NCBI GenBank assembly: GCA_947652115.1
Contig: OX393570.1
Coordinates: 8,217,389 to 8,281,388, forward strand
Source: Blastomussa wellsi
Taxonomy: Eukaryota; Cnidaria; Anthozoa; Scleractinia; Plerogyridae
Reading direction: 5' to 3'
Length of the DNA stretch: 64,000 nucleotides
Part shown: piece after piece, positions 48,401-60,383 of the stretch
How positions within the stretch are numbered: the stretch's first letter is position 1
How the letters are laid out: every line of letters begins with the position of its first letter
Program-made: the position numbers and the translations under genes
Notes under the pieces: generated by a model
Database searches by the model: none
Seen by the model: the letters and a program-made list of their open reading frames with translations, nothing else
Told to the model about the DNA's origin: nothing

Positions 48401-51400
48401 GCGAATTCACAAATTTGATTGGCTAAAATCGATATTGACCACAGTCTAGATTTTCCCATCTGGACTGGCATCTGGATCGGGTTCCATTTTTTGGGGTCAG
48501 AAAGTTACAAACAAAATAGAAACACATTGTCCTCTTTTTCTCTAAAAATACTAAATGGAAAATTAAAAAAGCTTGACAAGAATAAAAAGTAAAGATACTT
48601 TTGCAAATTTCAGTTCAGCTCATCGCCGTTCGCAAACAAAATGTCAGCAAGAACTAAGCAGTGTCTTTAAGCAAATTTAAGTTTCCGTTTGGCCATATAC
48701 TCAACATCTTATTAACCGAGCTTTGTTGGTCAAGATTCTCCCATACAGACCTCCCACTCGGTTAATAAGATCCAGTATTTTTTTACCATGTGAACCAAGA
48801 ACATGTTCTTTTGCAGGAACTTGGCGATCAAATCAACAAGCTGAAGGCAGAAAAAGAGAAGGCTCTAAAATCTCTAAAAACGCTCAAAGTTAGTCATGAC
48901 GTAAGTATCCCTGGGATGTCAATTAATGTCAAAATTACATTGTGGACCGAAATAATAATGTAATAATGTTGGGCCTTTTTATGTTGTAATAATTGTATTT
49001 AATGCATGCTTTTCCTTCTTGGTTTGTTTATAGAGGCTGAAGAACAAGTTGAAAGAAATGAGCTCTTCACAGGAAGATTTGAGCAAAATGTCCATCAAGG
49101 TAATCAATAAAGTAGTGTTCACAAATTTATGCAAACAAAAAAACAAACAAACAAATAAACACACACACATAAATAAACTGACAAAAAACAAACAAACAAA
49201 CACACAAACAAACTGACAAACAAGCAAACAAAGAACAAAACAAACAAACAAACAATTATTGACTGTCTTTACTGGGGGTTCATTTTCATTATTCGCCAAC
49301 ATTATATTTTCCACAAAAACTTTACATTTTTGTGCATGTACTATTTATATGCAACTTGTCTATTAAATTATAGGATCTGAGAAAGACACTCTCAGTAGCA
49401 AAGATAGAGAAAGAAGACATTGAAACAGCTTTAAATGACAGCAGAAAAGAATTACAACTACTGGAACAGAAAAACAAGGTATGTTTATAAATTATAAAAG
49501 CAAAAGTTGTTTGCTTAGTTTACACTTTACATTACATTTTACTGTTTGATATTTTGTTAATTGTAAAGACATATCCATCAACAAATAACAAATATGAATG
49601 AAGCAATACATTATTATTATTATGCATTTATTATTAGATTAAGTCTAGCATCCTAGGTCTGCAATGCATGCAGTATTGACAGCTCAACACTCAACAGCCT
49701 CAAAGTGTGACGTAATGAGTCACGCAAAAAAAGAAAATTCGCAATAACTCCAGAGTGAAAAAAGTGTTTGGATTTCTGTTTTTTGTAAAAGAAAGAAAAA
49801 TACACACAGCTTATGTACACTAAAAATCACATTTTTGAACAAATTGGACCCGTGAACCTGTTCAGTATCCTTAATGCTGGAAGACTTTCTGAAAGGTGAC
49901 ACCCGTGCTAACACCTGTTATCTGTAAGCTTGATGATATATTGTTCATGAAATGTGTTTGTGTTCGTAGGAAACAGTTGCAGAATTTGAGAAATTGTTTG
50001 TGGAAAATGAAGTCTTGAAAGATTCTGTTACTGGTCTTCAGGACGAGTATAGGAGTACTGTAGAAAGCAACGAGGTTAGCAGTAATTGAGTATTTATCAC
50101 ATTACCATTTACCATCAAATTCTGTAATACGCGGCACGTTAAATCTAAACTCCTGTGGGCTGTTGACGATAGGTTTCTGTCACTCAAAACTTATAATGAC
50201 CTTTCATAGAAGGATTTGATTATATAAACCAGTGCTTGAAACTAACTTTTTGAAATGGTTTTCCTGGGACAAGTAGTAGGAAATTTTCAGTGGTCCATGA
50301 AGGAATCTAACTGGTCCCATATATCTTTTTATTCATTCACTCAGAAGAATACAGTTACAGTTACATCTATCTCCCAGGGAAAATGATGGACCTGATATTG
50401 TCAGTACCATAATATCTATCAACAGTAATATAAAGTTTTGAGATAAAGGATAACTAGAAAATCAACATTGTGAGGTGTTTTCATCTGTCACTGTCCCTTA
50501 AACTTTAATTCAAGAAGCTAGGTCGGCGAACACTCTGTGATTCTTGCACCCAGTGAATAATGGCTTTCTCAGCAACAAATTCTTCTGGGCTGGGACCATT
50601 GAGACAAATGTTCATTAAGTGGTCAACTGTGGACACGTGAAGGGAATTTCTGTATTAAGTGGAGAGCGGCCGTAATGCCAAGCAATTTCCCGCCGTGCTG
50701 CTATCTACTGCGCATGTTAGAAAGTGTTTGCTCGAACCAGTTCCTCTCCATTTTCAAAATGGCATCACAGCATGTGTCTTTGCACGTTCGTAAATAAAGG
50801 CAAAGCACACGTTTAATAATTCTATTTATTGACTTAAAATTCGTAAAATACAAAACAAATGAATACAAGAAACTTCATACTCGTCCAAAAGTAAGAGTAA
50901 TTGTAATTCTCACTCGTCCTGTGGTATATTTTACTCGTTTTTGACGAGTGAACAACCGTTAGGTTCGAGCACTGTAAACATCAGAGTCTGTATTTAAGAC
51001 TAGGTGGCTAATCAGGGTGGCACAGCTCCTGTTACCATAACATGAAGTAGATGTAAGAAGGAGTTCTACCAAGTGATCCACCAACTGAAGGCATTTTGTC
51101 CCTTGATTCACCAACAGCTAATTCATGCGACAAAACGCCTCCCATAGCTTGAAAAAAGCTTGTAGTAGTTACCAATGTAAAGAGATCCTGAAGAAAAAAA
51201 CTTTTTGTTTTATAACCTTACAGTATGACAGGATCAAGAATCAATTTGTTCACCAATATAATATACATAATTTTTATATGCTTTCCTATCATCAGCATCA
51301 CTGTGCATTGTATTGATATTTCATGTAATTGTGCATTTTATCTATGGGTTGCTACAGAATGTATGTCTGTACTTTTAGGCTGCAAAGAAACAGTTGGAAT

Positions 51401-54400
51401 GTGTTGTGTTTGAGAAAGATGAGCTCAGTCTCTCACTCAAGTCTCTGCAGGAGGAACATAACAAAATGGTTAAAGAAAATGAGGTAATTTAAAACATTCC
51501 ATACAATATTAATACCCTCCTCCAGTAATAATCTCATTTTTGGACGGCTTTTTGAGTAGGTGTAACTTTGAGTTGATAGTACAATAAACTCTCTGTAAAG
51601 GGGGACTTACTCCAAGTGTCTGCCTTAGAGAAGAGATGTGTTGTCTTGTAAAGGGAGTTCAGTTACAGACAAAGTTTTCAGGTGACATTTGGCCAGAACC
51701 AGAGCTCACTAGCCAGCCAACCATGTCTGCCTTATAGATGTGTCTGTTTTGTAGTGTTGTCTCAACTCGTCTGTAATGAATAAGCTACCCTCAGATGTGC
51801 ACCAACATGGCGACTGGAAAATAGTGTAAACATATGGAACTTACTTCAGTTATCTGGGCCAGTGATAATCTGTTATGGATAAACAAACATTTGCATATTA
51901 AATACTTTTCCTACTACTTCGACTTCTCAAATGGCTGAAAATCACAATATAAGTTTACCTTTTATGACAACTATGATCAACACTTCATGTCACGCACCGC
52001 ACTAATTCTGAAATAGTTTCTAAACGGAGGATGCCATGTAATGTTTAAAAAACGAGCAGCAGTGTTTTACCAGGTATAAAACACGAGGCGGAGCCGAGTG
52101 TTTTAAACCTGATAAAACACATGTTGCAAGTTTTTTGAACAGCTTCAAAAACGTTTGTGATAGATCTATTCATTTGTAGAATAATCATTGGGTTTATTAT
52201 TATTATTCCGGAGAAAATTGTCTGTAAAATTTAGCCGTGTCTTTATCAGATATAAAGACACTCATTAAACATTAATTTCTTTTGTATTTTCTTTATAAAT
52301 TATTAATGAGTTTTTGAATGTGCTGAAAAATTGTAAACGGCTATAAATTTAGTATCTTTTCTGTCTGATAAGGATAAAAACTTTGATACTTCTTTAGTCT
52401 TAGATTTTACTACCCGATTACATCACGTGAAAACGATCTATTGTACTGTTAGGCATGAAACTACACTTGTGCACAGCATATAATTTGCCAGATTATAAAA
52501 TGTTTGTTGCTGTTAATCTTTTCCAAAGGGGCTAAAAGGCCAACTCGAGGACCTGACATTAGCTGTGGAAAGTACAAAGAACAATTCAGAGCCCTCAAAT
52601 CAGCATGACGAAGAGCAGACAAAGGTATTAAATACACTCTATCACTGATGGTTTTATCATCGAGTGGTAAGGTGTTTCAGATGTGCTTTAACAGTAACAT
52701 CAAGGCTCATAGAACAAATAATTATTCCCATTTGAATTTTTACAGCTCTTCGCTAAAATTGAATTTCTGTCCAGTACTCTTCTTTAATCCTAAGTACAAG
52801 TCTAATTGTTTCAAAGCTGTATTTTGTAGTTTGTAAAATAAAGCAGAATAAAATAAAAAGTTAATTATAAATGAAATTTGCAGAGCTGGAAATAACAGTC
52901 GGCCATCTAACAATAGAATTGGTAAAGTGATGACGTCAGAAAAACTAAATTTATGAAATTATGGGATTTACCGAGATATTCTGAAAGTACATGTTGAAGA
53001 ATGCCTACTTGACAAAAATCAACATTTCAAAATTCTTTCAAAATTCAAAACCATTTAGAACAGAGACAAAATTACAAGGATTTGTATGGAGTCACTGAAG
53101 CATGAAAGGCCAATATCTCACCCCAAATTGAAATAAGATGTTGATTTTTGGCAAGTGGGCATTGTTCATCACATACTTTCTGAAGATCTCAATGAATCCC
53201 ATAATTTCAAAAATTGAAATATTTGTGACGTCACACTTTACCACTCTATGGTCGACCAAAATTTGCCTATGTCCATTGAAATCCCAGCTGTGGTCTGGGC
53301 AATTTTTAACGCCTTCCAGTGCAAACACAGTTTTGCATTGATGACGCGTTATTGAAGAGTTCTGTAATATGACATCTAACATCACTACTGTTTTGTCCAA
53401 TCCTATTTGTGTCAACTCTCCCGGATTATCCGGGAGTCTCCCGGATATAGAATGAATCTCCCGGTCTCCCGTACGGGTCACCAAATCTCCCGGATACAAA
53501 GGAAGATGCTTGAAAATACGAGTTTTTACTCTAACTTGGGACGACTTTTGGAGGGAATTTTGAAATATTTGACGCATTTTTGTAGATGAATTGGCAGAGC
53601 TCTATTTTTAACTCTGTTTTAAAGGCATCTTGACGCAAAATTGGCAGTCTCCCAGATTTCAATTTTTTAGGTTGACATCTCTGTGTGCCAGCCTTTTACA
53701 CAGCTATTTTACAATGAAATATGAAAAGGTGCATCAAAAGCTTGACTTTGTTAATTTGTATAGCTTATATTATTTTCTTTTTTAGCTCACGCAACAGATA
53801 AAAGATTTAACAGCAGAAAGGAAGAAACTGGTGAAATCTCTTAATGAGTTAAGAGAGAAGTTTGATGCAGCTGTAGTGGAGAATTCCAAGAAAGAAAATC
53901 TTATTCAAGACTTAAAGGAAGAAGTGAAAGTTAATTTTCTTGCAAATCAGGTATGCATTCATGTTTTATATCTCATTTATTTCCCAATAATAAGGTGAAT
54001 TTTGTTTTGTATTGGCCCATATTGTAACCATTGGTCAGAATGTTTGTTCCTTTTCTGCATCTCGATAAGGTTTTGCTTTGTGCATGAGTGACCCTAGTTG
54101 CAGTTGTTGCATGGTAACTTTTCTTTGTTTTGATAAGGTTTTTGTGACGTTCCAGAATAAATGAAAAGCTGAAGGTTCATGTAAATACATTGTAGCCCTT
54201 TGCTGATAGTTGCATGTCTATAATGCGAGATAATATCGTACGTCCACATTGCGTTCATGTGCTACAGTTACATGCGTTCATGTGCTACAGTTACAAAACC
54301 TTCCCTCTGCGTGCTTTGCTTACCTATGAAGGAAGGTAGTAATATTTGCTTTAGGTTTGCTCAGCTATCATGTTTAAAATACTTATCAGAAGTTAAGGGT

Positions 54401-57400
54401 TGGAACCGGACTAATTCTGTTGAGTTTTGCTTTTCAGGAACTGAAGAAGAAAGTTGAGACGGCTGTTGAACGAGAGAAAAAACTGAAATCGGAGATAAAG
54501 AAAACAGAGAAGGATCACAGAACAGAATTGGACAAAAATAAAGTATGTTCAACTTTAGTTTACTCCTTGCAACTATTCAAAAATTTTTATTCGCTTTCAT
54601 ACATTTGCAGTCATTTACATTCAAGTTGATGGATTCAAAAACATTTTTTCCGCCCTCCTCTCCCGAAGGTGCCCGTATGTCTATGTGCTATAAAGGTGCT
54701 ATTCAGGAACTTTTAGTTTTCCTCCAATTTGATGTGAGGCCTCCCTGTGACTGGGATGAGAAAGGTTTTAGGAGTTTGGAGAACTTGTTTTTGTTTCCTC
54801 AATATATTCACAGTTGAATGAGTGAGGTGAATGGTTTAAATTTCGATGAAAAGGATAATTTGTTATTTAACATGCTCTATCATAATTGCCGTTAATTCCA
54901 TCGAAGGATGACCAAAAACAACTTCAGTTCGCACAGAGTGAAAGGAATAAAGTGCAAAGCGCATATGATGCACTCAAGAAACAGTGGGAAGAACACTTCA
55001 TGATCTGTGGCAAAGGAAACAAGGTATGTGTATTTTGTAGGGACAGCAGGGATCAACATGAAATTTCTTGTATGCAACTTAGTAAATGAAAAGAATTTCT
55101 TTGTGATATTAAAGGGACCTAGTCAGTTTCGATGGCATCGAAAATTATGGCAATTGTATGATGAAGCGAAATTGTATTGTATTGCTGTAGATTATCTTAC
55201 TGAAAGTGTTTAAATACTCCGATTCCAGAAAAAAACGGAAGTTGCATGCAAGCGAGGCTAAATAGCCCTCGAGCGAACAACATGGCTGACGCAAAGTCAG
55301 ACGAATTAGGGGAAGAATCGAATGCGCCTATGTTTCACACTACCACACAAGAGGAAACGATAAAGAAGAGAAAAAAAGTCGGCCACAAGTGCTGTGCGGC
55401 TGCCATGTGCACCAGTAGGAGCGATAACCGACCTGATTTGTCATTCCACGAGTTTCCTTCGGACACACAAAGAAGGAAGACTTGGGAAATCTGTATGAAA
55501 AGAGGAGATGCCTTTTTTTTCCACGGTAAGAAATAAATTTTGCTGTTCCGAACACTTCTTACCGACTGATTTTAAAGCGAGTCTGACGGGACACAGGCGC
55601 TTATTAATACCAGGAGCTGTGCCGTCAGTTTTCTCATGGACAAAAGAAGCGGACGAAAAATCGCTGCTTAGAGCGGAAAGGTTGAAGTCCAGATGTAAGG
55701 CAACTGAGGTCGCTAAAGCAGAAGCGAATACCCATCAGAATAAACAACAGGAAATAGAAATTATGGATGAAACAAACGATTCTGTTGTTTTCGCGCCACC
55801 AACGCTTGACGATTGGATAGAGGAAATGAAGAAGGAAAATGAAAGGCTGCTTCATGAATTACAAGAAAGTAAAAGTAAGGAAAGGATTTACAAGTTTGGT
55901 ATAGAAAGATTTTCAGGTTGCAGCGAAGACATAAAATTTTACACTGGATTCCCTGACTATGCAACTTTACTTGAATTTTGGAAATATGTTGAGCCTAGTG
56001 CCTCAAACTTAACATATTACAGTTATGTACGTGATAACAGTAATTCTATCAGTTTGGAAGATAAATTTCCATATCTTACAGGAAAACAAAAGCAGTTTCC
56101 TGGAAGCAATGTTGGTTGCCCAAGAAAGTTGCAACCTATTGATGAATTTTGGTTGTTTTTAACACGTTTAAGACTTGGTTTATTTGAGCGGGATCTTGCT
56201 TTTAGGTTTAATATTTCAGAACAAGTAGTTTCAGATATAACTATTACATGGGCCAATTTCCTGTATTTGATGTTAGGGAGGTTGCCCATATGGTCCTCCA
56301 AAGAAAAAATTAAGCAGCATCTACCTGAAGTTTTCAAGGGTGAATTTGAAAATATAAGATGTATAATAGACTGCACTGAAATCAAATGCCAGACACCAGA
56401 AGACCTGGAAAAGCAGAGTGAACTTTATTCTGAATACAAGTCACACAACACCTTCAAAGGCCTTGTTGGGATTTCTCCCAATGTCTGGATTACATTTGTC
56501 ACTAATCTCTATGGAGGGAGTATTTCTGATAGAGAGATTGTAACAAGCAGTTCTTTTGTTGATTTGTTGGATGAAAGTGATTTGATCATGGCTGATCGTG
56601 AATTCGATATACAAGATTTACTGGCAAGCAAGAAGGTAACACTTTTCATCCCTCCTAAACGGCAAAGTAAATCAGAACAATTTTCTAAGGAAGACTGTTT
56701 TGCAACCATGAGGATTGCAAATTTAAGAATCCACATCGAGAGAGCCATCAGAAGAATTAAGGGATGGCACATATTTGATGGTGTTCTGCCATTAAGTTTG
56801 TATGGTGTTGTTAACCAACTGTGGGCAGTAAGCTGTCTGCTTGTAAACTGGCAGAAACCTGCCTTAACTTGCTAAATTTTGTAACCTTCTTGATTTTAAA
56901 TTGATTTCAAAAGTAACTGTAAACAAAATATATATCCAATCATCACTAATGAGTGAATATTTGGTCATTGAAATATTAACTTTAATTTAATTTTAGATAA
57001 AATAGTAGCAAAGATACTATTAAATGGTAATTGAAATTTCCAGACATAAATGGCTACATGTTCTATTTTCTTGTCCTGGGTGTTGCTCTCATGGACATAT
57101 AATTCATCCAGTGGTTTACATATATCATTTTCATCTCAATTGCTACATCCAATCAAAATAACCAGAGTCAAGTGAGTACAGTATATTCTATGCACAATAT
57201 GAGAGATGGTCTTACAAGTTATGTTTTTAACCAAAGCCAGACTTCTAACTTCGGTTAAAATCATATCTTGTAAGACAATCTCTGATTCTGGGATAAGCCA
57301 ACTCATACAAAATGTACTTGTAATAAAAATGTTCTATGTTCTTCTGCTTCTCCTTCCACCATTCTGGCTGAAAGGCAATTTCCTCATTGAAAAATTCTCC

Positions 57401-60341
57401 ATTACTACCAAGTATAGCTAGGACTCCCCAAGTTCTGTTCACAACAAACAGTTGTTGCTGTACTTGATAAAAGTACATATGATTGTTATTTACTTTCAAA
57501 CCAATTTCAGACAGTTTGCACACAGATTTGCGTACAAGGGAATCTTTCAGGGTCTCACCATCCTTGACAAGAATGTTCTTGGCTTCAATGATTCCATAGG
57601 GATTGCTCCTACTTGGGTCAGTCACCAGACCATCTGGGGAGGCACCCAAAATTTCAGTTTTCCTTTCAATAAAAAATCCACACTTTTCAACTTTCACTTG
57701 CGTATGCCCCCGTTGGTGCATTATTTCAGTGTACTTGTCTATAACCAGTTGCTCATTCTTTAAGCCATCTTTCATGGCCTGTGATTGATAGTCATTGTTA
57801 TAGTTTAGCACTTCTTTGATGATTTTGGAGGGTGACGTTTCTGCTTTGTGATTGCATCCAACCCTGTAACTCTTTGATGCTGTCACTCTGCCAAACCTGT
57901 GTTTATACCATTCTTGGCAGGCGGATTGTGGTCTTGTTTGGGCCTCAATTTCAGCAATTTGCTCTTCAGTTTTAAAAAGATTCCTCTTTATTCTCTCACA
58001 ACGATTGTTTATTTCACGAAGAGAGACTGGGTGTTCTTTCACTGGTGATATTATCTGACTAACAGCTGCTTGCTGGTGTTTCAATTCCTCTCTTCCCTGA
58101 GCCACATCACTGGGTTCTCTTTCACAATTTGAAACAGAACTTACAGAGTGCAGAGAGGTACCACTAGCATTGGCTTGCATGTTTGTTCCACACTCTTTAA
58201 GCTGTACATGAAGTACAGAACCCTTGGCAACTTCTCCTACTATTGTGTTCATTAACACGATATCGCCCACATCAGGAATCATTTTTGAAAAGGGGACAGC
58301 TGGGTTAACTATTTGTAAGTTTTGTTTCAACTTTCCAACAGATTCTTTGTCAAACTTACGCAATTTCGATGGCCTGGGGTAAAAAAGTGTGGGAACCACG
58401 CCCCTTCGCTTTTTTCCTGGGATATCTAATGTATGTCGAGGTTTGAAAAGTTTCTGTGACATCAAAGGAGTATGCTGTACAGTCCTTTTCCCTGGAATTC
58501 CCCATTTCCTTGGCTTGGAAGTACAGCTGCGGTTATCCACTTGTATAAGTTCATCCAGCTTCCAGATAACTGCCATAACATGACAGCAACAGCCACTTTT
58601 TCCGGCTGGGCATATTTTGTCACACTCAGCGGCTAGAATTTTAGGTTTGCTGTTCTTCTGAATTACCATTCTTACTTTGTATTTGACAGATTTTCGATAG
58701 GAAGCCCAGCAAAGCGCTCTGAGATATATGCGATCGCCTGATGTGTCTTTCGAGACTTGGACATCGTGAACAAATGGAAGCATTCTTAGGCCTTTAGAAC
58801 TTGCGAACTCGACAATGGCATCATCTGATTTTTTCGTATTCTTTCCACAGTTCTTTTGGTGTTCCAATGTATCATTTGGAACAAAGTTGGGAAGAAGACT
58901 GAAGTCTGTAGTGAAAGCAGAATCATCGTTTGGAAACTTGTCAAAGTAGTTTGCTGCATTCTCAGTGTCTACATCTTCAGAAGTCACTCCCGACTTTTCT
59001 TGCTTCAACCTTGCTAGTTTAGCTTTAGTAAAGCTCTTCTCTGGGTCAGGGTCGTAGATTTTTAAGTTTTTCATTTGGTTCAGATTCTTAACCCTATAAA
59101 CAATGACAAGGCCGGCCGCTATAAGCTATAAGCGATGGAAGGATGGCAAAGGAAGACAAATGCACGAGCTTACCTTTCCAAAAGTTCCTTTTTATTGCCA
59201 CTTTGATTGATCCCACGACATTTCAACCAGAATTTTAACTGACTGACTGTTAATTGTCCTATTTGTTCTTCACTAACGAAGGCACCGGGAATATCCTCAG
59301 GGCAGAGGTCAACTTGTTCGTCCGCCATGTTGTTTCGAATTTCCCGCGAGGGCTATTTAGCCTCGCTTGCATGCAACTTCCGGTTTTTTCTGGAATCGGG
59401 GTATTACCTTTAACAAGGGATTTCTTTCGTTTTGACACGATCCACGTAAAATAGAATACTTAAATTTTCGCATGTAAACAATAACAAAGGTGTGGCTGAC
59501 TTGGACCCCTTAAGGAATAGAAGGGGATAATTTAAATAATGTAATTTATTCCTAAAGGAATAATTTGATGTTACTTCCATATTTTCTGGGTGATGCTCCA
59601 GATACCAAGTCAATATATACGCTATTCTGTTGTTCCATTGTGCTATTGTTTAAGGCCCACTTCGGGACTTGCTATTGACTTGATTTACATGTATGGTGCT
59701 CGACCCACTTTTCTTCAATATAATTTGGTTTTATCAACTGGGTTGATAATGTCAATTGGCCACCGTAAAGAGATTCAAGAGCTGACGTTTCGAGCGTTAG
59801 CCCTTCGTCGGAGCGAATCAAGGAATTGTGCGTCGTGTGTCTTTATATACAGAAAGATGGAGCTTCGCTATTGGCTGGTGCCTGGTAACGTGAAAACTTC
59901 GGAATAAATTAGTTGAATGAAAAGCGTTCGTTGATACCGTGAGGATTAAGAGTGCCGATTTGAAAAATAAATTTTTGTTCTAGAGTTTTACGGCTTTCCG
60001 TGTTTCCTTGGTGAAGGGAGAGGCCGCAGATTGCCATATGTTGCTTAGAATGATTTGGGAGATTGAAGTGTCTCGCGACCGGTTTCGATGCATTTTTGTC
60101 GTCTTTCTCTACGTCACGAAGGTGTTCTCGGAATCGGTCGCCAAGTCGTCTCCCTGTTTCGCCGATGTATAACTTTTTGCAAAGAGTGCAAGTTATACAG
60201 TAGATGGCTTTGGCTGAGGTACAGGTGAAATGATCAGTGATTTTGATAGATCGCTTGGGTCCCGATATTTTGTGAACGTTGTGAATGAAAGGGCATGTTT
60301 TGCATCGTGCGCGAGCGCATTTAAAAGTTCCGGGTTGATCA

Positions 60342-60383
<42 letters not shown>

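Larger units (their letters stand above)
55217..59401. mobile_element. ISL2EU-like DNA transposon with transposase and YqaJ nuclease genes
   Basis: A 4185-bp unit bounded by 55-bp inverted repeats (55217-55271, 59347-59401; 53 of 55 identical) and flanked on both sides by ta (55215-55216, 59402-59403), consistent with a 2-bp TA target duplication. It carries two convergent genes: a THAP/DDE transposase (plus) and a SAP-SWIM-YqaJ nuclease (minus). From memory, ISL2EU elements of Repbase combine exactly this gene pair with TA duplications; I could not check this. It lies in the GCC2 intron between exons 22 and 23, which are in phase, so the gene should still splice. High TIR identity and a full-length nuclease frame suggest a young insertion. 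Confidence 0.9.

Noticed and set aside
48979..49314. Minus-strand Cys/Val/Leu-rich frame resembling a membrane protein
   Set aside because: It is a translation of the caaa microsatellite at 49130-49256 and overlaps GCC2 exon 15.
55520..55560. Intron in the transposase at the good-looking donor ggtaagaaa (55525)
   Set aside because: The second zinc-ligand pair (CCSEH) follows within 40 nt in another frame and would be lost with any normal intron; a 1-nt homopolymer change explains the frame better.
55217..59401. PIF/Harbinger classification
   Set aside because: The DDE_Tnp_4-type core is shared, but Harbingers carry a Myb-like partner and TWA duplications. Here the partner is YqaJ, a THAP finger is present, and the flanks fit TA; the flanking trinucleotides aaa/tta do not match.
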